A stretch of 64,000 nt of DNA from NCBI RefSeq assembly GCF_004570845.1, contig NZ_SPQZ01000003.1, forward strand, positions 372,001-436,000, given 5' to 3'. Positions 46,513-56,645 of this stretch are shown piece by piece (position 1 is the stretch's first letter; every line of letters starts with the position of its first letter). Made by a program: the position numbers and the translations under genes. A model generated the notes under the pieces. The model saw only the letters and a list, made by a program, of their open reading frames with translations, was not told where the DNA came from and searched no databases. The DNA is from Orlajensenia leifsoniae. GTDB lineage: Bacteria > Actinomycetota > Actinomycetes > Actinomycetales > Microbacteriaceae.

Positions 46513-47646
46513 ATGGCAGCCAACTCGAACGACTTCAGCGTGCCGACTGTGCAGCTGCTCGCGCCGGATGGAACCTTCGCCCCGAACGAGGCGGCCGAGG
46601 AGTTCGTGCCGTACTTCGAACGTCTGACCGACGCCGACCACGAGCGCTTCTACCGCGAGATGGTGGTCATCCGCCGCTTCGATCGCGAGGCGGCGAACCT
46701 GCAGCGCCAGGGCCAGCTCGCCCTCTGGGTTCCGAGCCACGGCCAGGAGGCCGCCCAGGTGGGGTCGGCGTTCGCAACACGCCCGCAGGACCACATCTTC
46801 CCGTCCTACCGCGAGCACGTCGTGGGCAAGATGCGGGGCCTCGACGTCGTCGACGTACTGCGGATGCTCAAGGGACTCACCCTCGGAGGCTGGGTTCCCG
46901 AGGAGAACGGCAACTTCCACCTCTACACGCTCGTGCTCGCATCCCAGACGCTGCATGCCACCGGCTACGCGATGGGCATGCAGTTCGACGGCGCCACGGC
47001 GACGGGCGACCCCGAGCGGGACGAGGCCGTGATCGTCTACTTCGGAGATGGCGCTTCATCGCAGGGTGACGCCAGCGAGGCGCTGGTCTTCGCCGCGAGC
47101 TACCAGACCCCGCAGGTGTTCTTCCTGCAGAACAACGGCTGGGCCATCTCGGTGCCGGCGAGCCGCCAGTCGCGCACGCCGTTCGCGCTGCGCGGCCACG
47201 GCTTCGGCATGCGGTCGAACCGCATCGACGGCAACGACGTGTTCGCGAGCTACGCCGTCACCGCCAAGCACCTCGACGACGCCAGGGCCGGCCGCGGCCC
47301 CGCGCTCATCGAGGCGATGACCTACCGCGTCGGCGCCCACACGACGGCCGACGACCCCACCAAGTACAGGCTCGACGCCGACCTCGCCGACTGGGTCGCG
47401 AAGGACCCGATCGTGCGCCTGAAGGCCTACCTCGAGAATCGCGGCGTCGCGCAGTCCTTCCTCGACGACGTCGAGCAGGAGGCGGCCGACTTCGCCTCCG
47501 ACGCGCGGAAGAGGGCGCTCGAGGTCGTGGCCCCCGACCAGGACGTCATCTTCGACAACGTCTACGCCGAGGCGAACGCGACACTCGTCGAGGAGCGTGC
47601 GTGGTTCGAGGCGTACGAGGCATCCTTCGAGGAGGCGCAGTCGTGA
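46513..47646 (+). CDS. pdhA: 2-oxoacid dehydrogenase E1 component, alpha subunit
   Basis: A 377-residue thiamine-diphosphate subunit. The TPP motif runs from YFGDGASSQGDASEALVFAA to FLQNNGWAIS. SHGQEAAQVGSA and the phosphorylation-loop region RVGAHTTADDPTKYR are typical. With the split alpha/beta E1 it could act on pyruvate or on branched-chain 2-oxoacids; many actinobacteria use a one-chain AceE for pyruvate, which favours the branched-chain role. Its last nine codons, EASFEEAQS, are repeated in the short frame that follows. Confidence 0.93.
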   Translation: MAANSNDFSVPTVQLLAPDGTFAPNEAAEEFVPYFERLTDADHERFYREMVVIRRFDREAANLQRQGQLALWVPSHGQEAAQVGSAFATRPQDHIFPSYREHVVGKMRGLDVVDVLRMLKGLTLGGWVPEENGNFHLYTLVLASQTLHATGYAMGMQFDGATATGDPERDEAVIVYFGDGASSQGDASEALVFAASYQTPQVFFLQNNGWAISVPASRQSRTPFALRGHGFGMRSNRIDGNDVFASYAVTAKHLDDARAGRGPALIEAMTYRVGAHTTADDPTKYRLDADLADWVAKDPIVRLKAYLENRGVAQSFLDDVEQEAADFASDARKRALEVVAPDQDVIFDNVYAEANATLVEERAWFEAYEASFEEAQS

Positions 47647-47707
47647 TGTCTGAATTCGCCGGTTCGATCGAAGACAACACCGAGGCATCCTTCGAGGAGG
47701 CGCAGTC
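47616..47707. repeat. 27-bp direct repeat at the E1-alpha/E1-beta junction
   Basis: Copies at 47616-47642 and 47681-47707 are identical over 27 bp (they begin CGAGGCATCCTTCGAGGAGG) and are both followed by RTGA. The repeat period is 65 bp. Confidence 0.92.
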
Positions 47708-47711
47708 ATGA
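47646..47711 (+). CDS. 21-codon reading frame created by a duplication
   Basis: MSEFAGSIEDNTEASFEEAQ plus a final S: 21 residues. It overlaps the E1-alpha stop at its start (TGATG) and the E1-beta start at its end (ATGA). Its C-terminal nine residues are identical to those of E1-alpha because a 27-bp DNA repeat covers both. The first copy provides its GGAGG ribosome site, and the second provides that of E1-beta. It may be translated simply as a coupling device. A functional peptide is unproven. Confidence 0.5.
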   Translation: MSEFAGSIEDNTEASFEEAQS

Positions 47712-48745
47712 CAGACACCGACACCAGGCCCGCGGCATCCGTGACCGAATCCGGCGCCCGTCGCACCGGAACGGAGAACCTCCCCCTCGGCAAGGCCATC
47801 AACGCCGGCCTCCGCCAGGCGATGCTCGACGACCCCAAGGTTCTCCTCATGGGCGAGGACATCGGTCCCCTCGGCGGAGTCTTCCGGGTGACGGAGGGCC
47901 TGATCCAGGAGTTCGGCGACAAGCGCGTGCTCGACACCCCTCTCGCGGAGTCGGGCATCGTGGGAACGGCCATCGGGCTCGCCATGCGCGGCTACAGGCC
48001 GGTCATCGAGATCCAGTTCGACGGCTTCATCTTCCCGGCGTTCGACCAGATCACCACCCAGCTGGCGCGCATGCGCAACCGGCACGAGGGCGGCGTGACC
48101 ATGCCCGTCGTCATCAGGGTGCCCTACGGCGGACACATCGGCTCGATCGAGCACCACCAGGAGAGCCCGGAGGCGTACTTCGCGCACACCCCCGGACTGC
48201 GCGTGGTCAGCCCGTCGACGCCGAACGACGCCTACTGGATGATCCAGCAGGCCATTCGCAGCGACGACCCCGTGCTGTTCTTCGAGCCGAAGAGCCGCTA
48301 CTGGCCCAAGGGCGCAGTCGACTTCGACAGCGAGCCCACTCCCCTGCATGCCACCCGCGTCGTGCGCCAGGGATCCGACGTCACCGTCGTCGGTCACGGG
48401 GCTATGGTCACCACGCTGCTCGAGGCGGCCGACATCGCCGCCGAGGAGGGCACGAGCCTCGAGGTCATCGACATCCGTTCGATCTCGCCGCTCGACTACG
48501 GCCCCATCCTCTCCTCGGTCGAGAAGACCGGGCGCCTCATCGTCGCGCAGGAGGCCTCGGGCTTCGTGAGCGTCGGGTCGGAGATCGCCGCCACGATCGC
48601 CGAGCGCGCCTTCTACCTGCTGCAGGCGCCGGTGCTGCGGGTGTCCAGCTACGACACCCCGTTCCCGCCCGCCGCGGTCGAGACGCAGTTCCTGCCGAGC
48701 CCCGACCGGGTGCTCGAGGCCGTCGACCGCGCGCTGGCGTACTGA
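47708..48745 (+). CDS. pdhB: 2-oxoacid dehydrogenase E1 component, beta subunit
   Basis: A 345-residue partner of E1-alpha. [39 protein letters not shown] and [22 protein letters not shown] are family signatures; the C-terminal half carries [17 protein letters not shown]. It has an N-terminal polar extension of about 20 residues. Its ATG overlaps the stop of the 21-codon frame. Downstream, 13 nt separate it from E2. Confidence 0.94.
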   Translation: MTDTDTRPAASVTESGARRTGTENLPLGKAINAGLRQAMLDDPKVLLMGEDIGPLGGVFRVTEGLIQEFGDKRVLDTPLAESGIVGTAIGLAMRGYRPVIEIQFDGFIFPAFDQITTQLARMRNRHEGGVTMPVVIRVPYGGHIGSIEHHQESPEAYFAHTPGLRVVSPSTPNDAYWMIQQAIRSDDPVLFFEPKSRYWPKGAVDFDSEPTPLHATRVVRQGSDVTVVGHGAMVTTLLEAADIAAEEGTSLEVIDIRSISPLDYGPILSSVEKTGRLIVAQEASGFVSVGSEIAATIAERAFYLLQAPVLRVSSYDTPFPPAAVETQFLPSPDRVLEAVDRALAY

Positions 48746-48758
48746 GAGGCTGCACCTG

Positions 48759-50174
48759 ATGAGCGACCTGACCTTCCGCCTACCGGACGTCGGTGAAGGA
48801 CTGACCGAGGCCGAGATCGTGCAGTGGCGCGTCTCCCCCGGCGACACCGTGGCCGTGAACGACGTCCTCGTAGAGATCGAGACGGCGAAGTCGCTGGTGG
48901 AGCTTCCGTCGCCGTATGCCGGTGTCGTCGGAGCCCTGCTCGTCGACGAGGGCCAGACCGTCGACGTCGGCACGGCCATCATCACGGTGGGAACGGATGC
49001 CGCAGGCGGTGGCGCCGCTCCGTCCACTGTTCCTGACGTCGCTGCGCCTGACGCCGCTGCGACCGCTGCGACCGCTGCGACACCGGTCGATGCGGGGAGT
49101 GGCTACACGCTTCCTGCTGCAGCCTCGGAAACCTCGGCACCCAAGGCGGAGAAGCCCGAGCCCATGCTCGTCGGTCACGGCAGCTCAGCGGGGGGCGGCA
49201 CGCGCCGCCGTCGCACCCGCACGGCTCCGACCCCGCACGAGCACCTGGCGCCCGCTCCCGTTCACCAGACGACTGCGACACCGCTGGAGCGTCCTCTGCA
49301 CGCGGCATCCGTCGGCCCGGTGCTGGCGAAGCCGCCGATCCGCAAGCTCGCGAAGGACCTCGGAGTCGACCTCTCGATCGTCACGCCCACGGGTCCCGTC
49401 GGTGACGTGACCCGCGACGACGTCATCCGCGAGGCCAGCCAGGTGAGCGTGTTCCGCAACATCCAGACGCCGGAGTGGCCGGAGACCCGCGAGGAGCGCA
49501 TCCCGGTCAAGGGCGTGCGCAAGATGATCGCCCAGACCATGGTGAAGAGCGCCTACAGCGCCCCGCACGTGAGCCTGTTCGTCGACGTCGATGCCACCCG
49601 CACCATGGAGTACGTGAAGCGGCTGAAGGCGGGCACCGACTACGCCGGCATCCGCATCTCCCCGTTGCTCGTGATGGCGAAGGCCATCATCTGGGCCGTG
49701 CGACGCAATCCCACGGTGAACGCGCAGTGGACCGACGACGAGATCATCGTCAAGCACTACGTCAACCTGGGCATCGCAGCGGCGACCCCGCGCGGACTCA
49801 TCGTTCCCAACGTCAAGGACGCCCAGGCCATGAGCATGGTGCAGCTGGCCTCGGCGCTCGAGCAGCTCACCATCACGGCACGCGAGGGCAAGACGACTCC
49901 CGCGCAGATGGCCGGCGGCACCATCACGATCACCAACATCGGCGTCTTCGGCATGGACACGGGCACGCCCATCCTGAACTCCGACGAGGTCGGCATCGTG
50001 GCCCTCGGCACCATCAAGCCCAAGCCGTGGGTCGTCGACGGCGAGGTGCGGGTGCGCCAGGTCACCACGATCGGTGCATCCTTCGATCACCGCGTGGTCG
50101 ACGGAGACGTCGCCAGCCGCTTCCTCGCCGACGTCGCGTCGATCATCGAGGAGCCGGCGCTGCTGCTGGAGTAG
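48759..50174 (+). CDS. pdhC: dihydrolipoamide acyltransferase (E2)
   Basis: A 471-residue E2 core. The lipoyl domain has the modified lysine in [13 protein letters not shown] (K44). An Ala/Pro-rich linker follows, then the E1/E3-binding domain ([19 protein letters not shown]) and the acyltransferase domain with catalytic [13 protein letters not shown] (His near residue 442). A Thr/Ala repeat in the linker (about residues 90-110) is encoded by short repeats. No E3 (lpd) gene is present in the window. Confidence 0.95.
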   Translation: MSDLTFRLPDVGEGLTEAEIVQWRVSPGDTVAVNDVLVEIETAKSLVELPSPYAGVVGALLVDEGQTVDVGTAIITVGTDAAGGGAAPSTVPDVAAPDAAATAATAATPVDAGSGYTLPAAASETSAPKAEKPEPMLVGHGSSAGGGTRRRRTRTAPTPHEHLAPAPVHQTTATPLERPLHAASVGPVLAKPPIRKLAKDLGVDLSIVTPTGPVGDVTRDDVIREASQVSVFRNIQTPEWPETREERIPVKGVRKMIAQTMVKSAYSAPHVSLFVDVDATRTMEYVKRLKAGTDYAGIRISPLLVMAKAIIWAVRRNPTVNAQWTDDEIIVKHYVNLGIAAATPRGLIVPNVKDAQAMSMVQLASALEQLTITAREGKTTPAQMAGGTITITNIGVFGMDTGTPILNSDEVGIVALGTIKPKPWVVDGEVRVRQVTTIGASFDHRVVDGDVASRFLADVASIIEEPALLLE

Positions 50175-50291
50175 GTCGGGCGGGTCGGTTCGAGACGTGC
50201 TGCGCTACCGAATTGTTGCCGCGTGGCTGGAATTCGAGGCGCGCTGGCGAGAATCGGTAGCGCGGCCGAGCGGGGCGACCGCCGCGCGAAC

Positions 50292-50781
50292 TCAGAACCG
50301 GACGTCGTAGACGACGGATGCCGCCGAGCGCGCGACCTCCGTCATGCCGGCCTTCTCCATGACGCGCTGCGACGCCACGTTCACCGGCGTCGTGTCGGCC
50401 CGTGCGACGCGGGCTCCCCACCCGGCGGCCAGCTGCACCGCGGCGATGACGGCCTCGGTCGCCAGGCCGGCGCCGCGAACGGTCGGGGACCAGCCCGTAG
50501 CCGAACTCGACCACGCCGGTTGCGGCATCCGGAGGCCCGAAGAACCCGAGGCCGCCGATCGCCTCGCCGGTCGCGCGCAGCTGCACGAAGTACGGGCCGA
50601 ATGGTGCCGGGTCGCCGTGCTCGGCCACGATGCGCAGGTACAGGCGGGCGACGTCGAGTTCGTCGGCGAACGGGTAGCCCTCGGCCCAGTGGTCGTCGTC
50701 GGTCGGCGCGCCGGCGAGCATCCGCTCGGCGTGGCCCACGGTGTACGGCTCGAGCAGGAGGCGCGGGGTGCGGATGGACAT
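50292..50781 (-). pseudogene. GNAT acetyltransferase, frameshifted
   Basis: The N-terminal part (MSIRTPRLLLEPYTVGHAER to VVEFGYGLVP) continues in another frame as PTVRGAGLATEAVIAAVQLA to ASQRVMEKAGMTEVARSAASVVYDVRF. Together they make a normal GNAT of about 163 residues, including the acetyl-CoA loop R-G-A-G-L-A. The break coincides with a run of four Gs (50485-50488 on the plus strand); removing one restores the frame. It may be a genuine pseudogene or a homopolymer sequencing error. In the unshifted frame the protein runs on to 50143 with unrelated residues. Confidence 0.85.
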
Positions 50782-50917
50782 CGTGCTCCAGCGTAGGTGC
50801 CGGTTGCGCGGCCCGCGGGCGCACTCCGCGACTGGAATCTCCGTGCGCGCCCGGAATCCGAGGCGCGGCGTTCAGAATCGATAGCGAGGGCGGATCGGCA
50901 CGAGCAGGCGGCACGAC

Positions 50918-50951
50918 GAAGCCCCGCCGATCCGAGGAACGACGGGGCTTC
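50918..50951 (-). terminator. terminator of FKBP lipoprotein gene
   Basis: A 9-bp stem GAAGCCCCG/CGGGGCTTC with a 16-nt loop, just past the stop codon of the gene at 50969. Confidence 0.65.
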
Positions 50952-50968
50952 GGATGCTGCGGCGGAGG

Positions 50969-51955
50969 CTAGCTCGTCGCGAGGATGTCGATCACGAAGA
51001 CGAGGGTCTCGCCCGCGAGCTCGGCCGTGTTGCTGTCGCTCTTCTCGCCGTAGCCGAGTGCCGGCGGGATGACGACGATGACCTGCGAGCCGACGGTCTG
51101 GCCCGCGATGGCCTGGGCGAAGCCGGGAACGACGCCGGAGAGGGCGAACGAGCTCGCACCGCGGCCCCAGCTCTGGTCGAAGATGGAGCCATCCGACCAC
51201 TTGGTGCCCTGGTACTGCACGGTGACCGTGGCGTCCTCGGCGACGACGGCGCCGTCGCCCTTCTTGAGCACGCCGATCTTCAGCTCGGTGGGGGCGTCGC
51301 CCTCGGGCAACGTCACGGCGGGGGTGCCGTCCTTGGCGAGCTTCACCGTCGGGAGGCCCTCGGGTGCGGGCTGGTCGGCGCCCCACGCCTTGCTCGGCAC
51401 GACGTCCTTCACGTCGACGACGACGACGAGGGAGTCATCGGCCGCGATCTTGAGGTCGGCGTTGCCCGTGGTGCCGAAGGCATCGGCCGGCGGGATGACC
51501 GAGACGACTCGCGAGCCCTCGGTGACGCATCCGATCGACTTGGCGAGACCGGCCATGAGCGAGTCGACGCTCGCGGTGAAGGTGGGGACCACTCCCCCGT
51601 CGTACCCGGCGGCGTCGATGCGCTCGCCGCTGGTGCCGTTGAACACGACGTAGGAGACGGAGGCGCTGCCACCGGCCTCGAGCTCGTCGCCATCGCCCTT
51701 GACGACCACCGTGCGCTCGGTCTCCGAGGACGTGAGGCCCTTGTCGAAGGTGGCGGTGGGCTCCGCAGCGAGGTCGGTCGAGACCTTCACGGCGTCGGAT
51801 GCCTTGCCCGACGGAGTCGCGCAGACGTCGACGTCTGCGGCAGCAGCAGCTGTCGATGACGACGGGGTCGGCGAGTCGTTCGAGCACGCCGCGAGGGTGG
51901 CTACGAGCGCCACAGCGGCGAATGAGGCGAGAACGGGCGCAATGCGACGACGCAT
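50969..51955 (-). CDS. FKBP-type peptidyl-prolyl isomerase lipoprotein
   Basis: A 328-residue secreted lipoprotein. The signal peptide ends in the lipobox VATLAACS. A Ser/Ala-rich spacer leads to two FKBP-like domains. The second (VTVQYQGTKWSDGSIFDQSW, GFAQAIAGQTVGSQVIVVIPPALGYGEK) is a full FKBP core; the first lacks some active-site residues. It should fold proteins on the outer face of the membrane. It is divergent from the zinc-uptake operon. Confidence 0.93.
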   Translation of the reverse strand: MRRRIAPVLASFAAVALVATLAACSNDSPTPSSSTAAAAADVDVCATPSGKASDAVKVSTDLAAEPTATFDKGLTSSETERTVVVKGDGDELEAGGSASVSYVVFNGTSGERIDAAGYDGGVVPTFTASVDSLMAGLAKSIGCVTEGSRVVSVIPPADAFGTTGNADLKIAADDSLVVVVDVKDVVPSKAWGADQPAPEGLPTVKLAKDGTPAVTLPEGDAPTELKIGVLKKGDGAVVAEDATVTVQYQGTKWSDGSIFDQSWGRGASSFALSGVVPGFAQAIAGQTVGSQVIVVIPPALGYGEKSDSNTAELAGETLVFVIDILATS

Positions 51956-52093
51956 GAGTCACTTTCGATAGAGGGCGTGAGCAGCGACAGGCTATCGGGC
52001 GCAGCGGTGAGGCGGCTGGCAGGTGGCTGGCAGACCGCTATGGCCCTGTGCGGTGGCCCGGTGGGATGGGCGAGCGCTGGGTGGCAGATGGTT

Positions 52094-52123
52094 TTGACAA
52101 TCATTATCAATAACAGCTACGGT
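52094..52123 (+). promoter_or_regulatory. Zur-box promoter of the zinc-uptake operon
   Basis: TGACAATCATTATCA (52095-52109) is a near-perfect 7-1-7 inverted repeat of the Fur/Zur type. It also contains the -35 TTGACA (52094-52099), with -10 TACGGT (52118-52123) 18 bp downstream. The GTG of znuA is 6 nt after the -10, so the message is probably leaderless. A repressor bound here would block RNA polymerase. Confidence 0.75.
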
Positions 52124-52129
52124 CGGTAG

Positions 52130-53173
52130 GTGAAGAGACGCAGCAGAGTGACGGTGGCCATCGCGACGGCGATCGGAGCGACCCTGCTGCTCTCCGGCTG
52201 CATCGGCGACGACAACGGACTGGGCGGCGTCGGCGCGCAGCTCGGAACGCTCAAGGTCGTCGCCACGACCACCCAGGTGGCCGACTTCACCCGGGAGGTG
52301 GCGGGGGATGGGGCATCCGTCACCCAGCTCATCCAGCCGAACCAGAGCGCGCACAGCTACGACCCGTCGGCGGCCGACCTGATGGCACTGTCGAAGGCCG
52401 ACATCCTCGTGCAGAACGGCGCCGGCCTCGAGGAGTGGCTCGACGACGCCGTCGAGGCGTCGGGCTTCAGCGGCGTCACCGTCGACGCGAGCACCGGCAT
52501 CGAGCTCGACGAGACGGATGCCGACCACGATGACCACGCAGACGCCGATCACGCAGACGAGACCGACGAGGCCGAGGACCACGGTCACGACCACGCCGCG
52601 GGCAACCCGCACATCTGGACGGACCCGAAGAACGCGGAGCAGATGGTGGAGACCATCACGACGGCCCTCAGCACCTCGTACCCGGCGAAGGCGGCCGACT
52701 TCCGCGCCAACGCCGACGCCTACATCGCCAAGCTGACGGCCCTCGACGACTGGTCGCGCACCAACATCGACACCGTGCCCGAGGCCGAGCGCCTGTTCGT
52801 GAGCAACCACGATGCCTTCAGCTACTTCGTCGACGCCTACGACATCGAGTACGTGGGCAGCGTCATCCCGAGCTTCGACGACAGCGCAGAACCCAGCGCC
52901 GCCGAGATCGACGAGCTCGTCGCCGACATCAAGGCCACGGGAACGAAGGCCGTGTTCTCCGAGACATCGCTCTCGCCCAAGACGGCGAACACCATCGCCC
53001 AGGAGGCCGGCGTCGAGGTCTACTCCGGCGACGATGCCCTCTACGGTGACTCGCTGGGCCCGATGGGCAGCGACGGCGCCACCTACATCGCCGCACAGTT
53101 GCACAACGTGCGCATGCTGCTGCAGTCGTGGGGCGTGACACCCACCGCACTTCCGGCATCATTGCAGGAATGA
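52130..53173 (+). CDS. znuA: zinc ABC transporter substrate-binding lipoprotein
   Basis: A 347-residue cluster A-I binding protein. The GTG start leads to a signal peptide with lipobox LLLSGCIG. Zinc ligands are expected at the histidine in SAHSYDPS, in NPHIWTDP and in [10 protein letters not shown] metal-catching loop rich in His/Asp/Glu ([15 protein letters not shown] and on) lies between. The chemistry fits zinc or manganese; the Zur box and the Zur gene in the operon favour zinc. Confidence 0.93.
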   Translation: MKRRSRVTVAIATAIGATLLLSGCIGDDNGLGGVGAQLGTLKVVATTTQVADFTREVAGDGASVTQLIQPNQSAHSYDPSAADLMALSKADILVQNGAGLEEWLDDAVEASGFSGVTVDASTGIELDETDADHDDHADADHADETDEAEDHGHDHAAGNPHIWTDPKNAEQMVETITTALSTSYPAKAADFRANADAYIAKLTALDDWSRTNIDTVPEAERLFVSNHDAFSYFVDAYDIEYVGSVIPSFDDSAEPSAAEIDELVADIKATGTKAVFSETSLSPKTANTIAQEAGVEVYSGDDALYGDSLGPMGSDGATYIAAQLHNVRMLLQSWGVTPTALPASLQE

Positions 53174-54024
53174 CCGACGTGACGGGTGGGGAGCAGGCGG
53201 CGATGGCCGGGGGAGTGACGGATGCGTCAGCTCCCGTGCTGTCGTTGCGCGATGCCGCGTTCTCCTACGGTGGGGCGCCGGCCATCCACGGCGTCAGCGT
53301 CGACGTGCACGCCGGCGAGGCCGTCGCCCTGATCGGCCCCAACGGCTCGGGCAAGTCGACCCTGCTGAAGGGCCTGCTCGGCCTGATCCCGGTGACGGCC
53401 GGTCGGTTCGAGGCGTTCGGAGCGGTGCGCAGCGGGCTGACCAGCAGGCAGGCGGATGCCGCAGCCCGCCTCTCACGGCGCGATATCGGCTACCTCCCGC
53501 AGAGCGACGAACTCGACCCCGAGTTCCCCATCACGCTCGAGCAGGTCGTGATGATGGGCCGCTACCGCGCGCTCGGCTTCTTCCGCTGGCCCGGACGCGC
53601 CGATCGCGCCGCCGTGACCGACGCTCTCGTCACCGTCGGGCTGTCGCACCGGGCGAAGGCCCGGTTCGGCGAGCTGTCGGGCGGACAGCAGCAGCGTGGC
53701 CTGCTCGCGCGGGCGCTCGCATCCGGACCCCGCCTCCTTCTCCTCGACGAGCCGTTCAACGGCCTCGACCAGGCCAACCGCGATGCCCTCGTCGAGACGT
53801 TGCGGCTCCTGAAGACGCGAGGCGTCGCCGTGATCGTCTCGACGCACGACCTCGAGCTCGCCCGCGACGTCTGCGACATCGTGCTGCTGCTGAACGCCGA
53901 GCAGGTGGCCTGCGGACGCACCGCCGACGTGCTCACCCTGCCCAACGTGCAGGCGGCCTTCGGAGAGGTGGGCGTCGAGGTCGACGAGCACACCCTCGTC
54001 GTTCCCGGCCACGAAGGTCACTGA
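53170..54024 (+). CDS. znuC: zinc ABC transporter ATP-binding protein
   Basis: A 284-residue ATPase. Walker A is [19 protein letters not shown], the signature motif [16 protein letters not shown], Walker [13 protein letters not shown] and the switch His is in STHDLEL. The ATG overlaps the znuA stop (ATGA). Confidence 0.95.
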   Translation: MTDVTGGEQAAMAGGVTDASAPVLSLRDAAFSYGGAPAIHGVSVDVHAGEAVALIGPNGSGKSTLLKGLLGLIPVTAGRFEAFGAVRSGLTSRQADAAARLSRRDIGYLPQSDELDPEFPITLEQVVMMGRYRALGFFRWPGRADRAAVTDALVTVGLSHRAKARFGELSGGQQQRGLLARALASGPRLLLLDEPFNGLDQANRDALVETLRLLKTRGVAVIVSTHDLELARDVCDIVLLLNAEQVACGRTADVLTLPNVQAAFGEVGVEVDEHTLVVPGHEGH

Positions 54025-54986
54025 TGGGCGACATCCTCGTCTCCTGGTTCGTGGAGCCGTTCTCACTCCCGTTCATGGCCCGCGCCCTCGGCATGCTGCT
54101 GGCGCTCGCCGTCGTGGCGGGCGTCGTCGGCGTGATCGTGAACCTGCGCGGCCTCGAGTTCATCAGCGACGGCCTCACCCACGCCGTGTTCCCGGGCATC
54201 GCGATCGGTTTCGTCGCCGGCGGCCGTGACGGCCTGTTCGTCGGGGCCATCGTCACGGCTCTGGTCGCCGCCGTCGTGCTGACCCTGCTCACGCGCAGTG
54301 GGGTCGCCTCCGACGCCGCCATCGCGATCGTGCTCACGGGCTTCTTCTCCGTCGGCGTGCTGGTGGTCTCGCGCCAGACCGACTACGCCGGCCAGCTCGA
54401 CGCCCTGCTGTTCGGTCGTCTCCTGACGGTGACGGATGCCGATCTCTGGCGAACCGTTGCCCTCTGCGCCGTCGCCCTCGTCGCCGTGGCGGCAACGCTG
54501 CCCGGGCAGCTGTACCGCGCCTTCGATGCGCGGGGGAGTGAGGCGTCGGGATTCCGCCCCCTGCTGAACGACCTCATCCTCACCTGCTCGATCGCGCTCG
54601 TGGTGGTCGCGGCGTCGAGTGCCGTCGGCAACCTGCTCGTGCTCGCCGTGCTCGTGGTGCCCGGCGCCGTCGGACGCCTGCTCACTCGCCGCCTCTGGCT
54701 GCTGTTCCCGCTGGGTGCAGCGGCGACGGCGCTCGCCGCCTGGGTCGGACTCGGCATCGGCTTCGGCGTCTCGGTCGACGACGGCATCAGCCTGCCGGCC
54801 GGAGCCACCGTCGTCATGACGCTCGTGTGCCTCTACGCCGTCGTGCTGCTCGGCCGGCTGGGCGTCGACCGGATGCGGGATGTGAGGGTCGTGAGGGGTG
54901 TGCGCGATTCGGGTGACGGCGTGGGCGACGGCGTGCGCGACAGCGACCTGGGCGGCATCCGCGGCTCGGCGGGGGTGAACGCCTGA
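54024..54986 (+). CDS. znuB: zinc ABC transporter permease, first subunit
   Basis: A 320-residue ABC-3 family permease with about eight helices ([29 protein letters not shown] is a family signature). It has a charged C-terminal tail rich in Asp/Gly/Arg that its partner lacks. It starts one base inside the znuC stop codon and shares a one-base junction with the second permease. Confidence 0.93.
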   Translation: MGDILVSWFVEPFSLPFMARALGMLLALAVVAGVVGVIVNLRGLEFISDGLTHAVFPGIAIGFVAGGRDGLFVGAIVTALVAAVVLTLLTRSGVASDAAIAIVLTGFFSVGVLVVSRQTDYAGQLDALLFGRLLTVTDADLWRTVALCAVALVAVAATLPGQLYRAFDARGSEASGFRPLLNDLILTCSIALVVVAASSAVGNLLVLAVLVVPGAVGRLLTRRLWLLFPLGAAATALAAWVGLGIGFGVSVDDGISLPAGATVVMTLVCLYAVVLLGRLGVDRMRDVRVVRGVRDSGDGVGDGVRDSDLGGIRGSAGVNA

Positions 54987-55801
54987 TGGGCTACTTCGAA
55001 CTCGCCCTGATCGCCGCGGTGGTCATCGGCGCCGCCAGCGGCCTCGTCGGCACCATCGTCGTGCTGCGCAAGCGGGTCTTCTTCGCGCAGGCGCTCACCC
55101 ACGCCACCTTCCCCGGTGCTGTGGCGGCCGCTCTGCTCGGCATCAGCATCCCGCTCGGCGCCGCCCTCGCGAGCATCGTGATCGTCGGGATCATGGCGCT
55201 CATCGGTCGCGTGCGCCGCCAGGGCACCCAGGTGGCTGCAGGCATCGTGCTCACCGCCGGATTCGCCCTCGGTGCCGTGCTTCAGGCGCTCCATCCCGGT
55301 GTCCCGATCGAGATCGAGTCGTTCCTCGTCGGCTCGATCCTCTCGGTGAGCACCTCGGACGTCGTCCTGGCGTCGGTCGTGCTGCTCGTCACCGTCCTGG
55401 CGCTGCTCGTCTTCGGCAAGGAGCTGGTGTTCCAGACCTTCGACCGGCGGGGCTTCGCCGCAGCCGGCTACCGCGAGTCGCCGATGGAACTGCTCGCCCT
55501 CGTGCTGATCACGGCCACCGTCGTCACCTCCATGCCCGCCGTCGGTGCCATCCTCGCCATCGCCCTGATCGCGGCACCGGCTGCCGCCGCCCGGGTCGTC
55601 GCCCCGTCGCCGCGCTGGATGTTCGTGATCGCGCCCGTCATCGGGGCGGCATCCGGAATCATCGGCGTCGTGCTCTCGCGGGTGGCCGACGTCGCCGCCG
55701 GACCCACCATCGCGCTCGTGGCGGCCGGCTTCTTCCTGCTCGCCCTGCTGGTGCGACGGATGCCGCGGATAGGCTGGAGAACCGGAGTGGAGGCAGCATG
55801 A
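54986..55801 (+). CDS. znuB: zinc ABC transporter permease, second subunit
   Basis: A 271-residue ABC-3 permease (GLVGTIVVLRKRVFFAQALTHATFPG, FDRRGFAAAGY). With the first subunit it likely forms a heterodimeric channel. Its stop overlaps the ATG of the regulator gene (ATGA). Confidence 0.93.
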   Translation: MGYFELALIAAVVIGAASGLVGTIVVLRKRVFFAQALTHATFPGAVAAALLGISIPLGAALASIVIVGIMALIGRVRRQGTQVAAGIVLTAGFALGAVLQALHPGVPIEIESFLVGSILSVSTSDVVLASVVLLVTVLALLVFGKELVFQTFDRRGFAAAGYRESPMELLALVLITATVVTSMPAVGAILAIALIAAPAAAARVVAPSPRWMFVIAPVIGAASGIIGVVLSRVADVAAGPTIALVAAGFFLLALLVRRMPRIGWRTGVEAA

Positions 55802-56190
55802 AGCGCAATACCTGGCAGCGCGAGGCCGTGCGCGAGGCGCTGGACACCTCCGGCGGATTCATCAGCGCCCAGGGCCTGCACTCGGCCCTGCACGCCGGGG
55901 GATCTCCGATCGGACTCGCGACCGTCTACCGGGCCCTCTCCGACCTCGCCGATCAGGGCGAGGCCGACTCGCTGCAGTCGCCCGACGGTGAGAGCCTGTA
56001 CCGCGCTTGCACGACGACGGGTCACCATCACCACCTCATCTGCCGCAATTGCGGGCTCACGGTGGAGATCGGTGCCGACGAGGTCGAGGCCTGGGCGAAG
56101 CGGGTGGCAGGGGAGCACGGCTTCACCGAGGCAGCCCACGTCGTCGACGTCTTCGGGCTGTGCGCGACCTGCTCCGCCACCGCTCGCTGA
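55798..56190 (+). CDS. zur: Fur family regulator, probable Zur
   Basis: A 130-residue repressor. The winged-helix domain has ALDTSGGFISAQGLHSAL and GLATVYRALSDLADQGEAD. The metal sites include GHHHHLICRNCG and the C-terminal CATC, giving two structural-zinc cysteine pairs. As the last gene of the zinc-uptake operon and with a Zur box at 52094, it probably represses its own operon when zinc is plentiful. Confidence 0.92.
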   Translation: MKRNTWQREAVREALDTSGGFISAQGLHSALHAGGSPIGLATVYRALSDLADQGEADSLQSPDGESLYRACTTTGHHHHLICRNCGLTVEIGADEVEAWAKRVAGEHGFTEAAHVVDVFGLCATCSATAR

Positions 56191-56207
56191 ACCCAGAGGG
56201 ATCAGCC

Positions 56208-56239
56208 GGGGCCGGACGAGCCGAAGCTCGCCCGACCCC
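56208..56239. terminator. bidirectional terminator
   Basis: GGGG-C-CGG-A-CGAGC and its partner pair except at two single mismatches, around a CGAA tetraloop. It lies between the convergent zur and META-domain genes. Confidence 0.8.
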
Positions 56240-56243
56240 TGCG

Positions 56244-56645
56244 TCACTCGTCGCTCGCGCGCTTCAGCGTTCCGATCTCCTTGCCGGATTCGTCCTTGAC
56301 CGCCATCGAGTCGCCATCGATCGTGGCCGACGTTGCCATGCCGAGCCAGGCATCGACTCCGTCGCACGCCATCATCGTCGAGGCGAAGGCCCCGAACGTG
56401 ACACCGTCATCCGCCGCCTTCCATGTTCCTGTCAGCTGATTGCAGCCGTCGGTACCGGCAACCGACCCGTCATCCTCGAGTGTGAGCTCCGGGGCATCGG
56501 TCTTGGTGGACTCCGCCCACGTGCCGACAGGATCCGTGCCACCTCCGCCGCTCGAGCCGTTGGCGCAGCCGCTCATGGCGACTCCGATCACGACAGCGAG
56601 GGCGATGAGCGCGCCGCGGCGGCGCGTCATGAACTTGGCGCTCAC
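56244..56645 (-). CDS. META-domain lipoprotein (HslJ-like)
   Basis: A 133-residue lipoprotein: signal peptide with lipobox VAMSGCAN, then a META/HslJ domain (GTWAESTKTDAPELTLEDDGS, GTDGCNQLTGTW, FGAFASTMMACD). The GTG start at 56645 overlaps the stop of the antiporter gene (GTGA), so it is coupled to it; ATG at 56630 would shorten the signal peptide. The function of META proteins is poorly known; some affect envelope stress and novobiocin resistance. Confidence 0.88.
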   Translation of the reverse strand: MSAKFMTRRRGALIALAVVIGVAMSGCANGSSGGGGTDPVGTWAESTKTDAPELTLEDDGSVAGTDGCNQLTGTWKAADDGVTFGAFASTMMACDGVDAWLGMATSATIDGDSMAVKDESGKEIGTLKRASDE

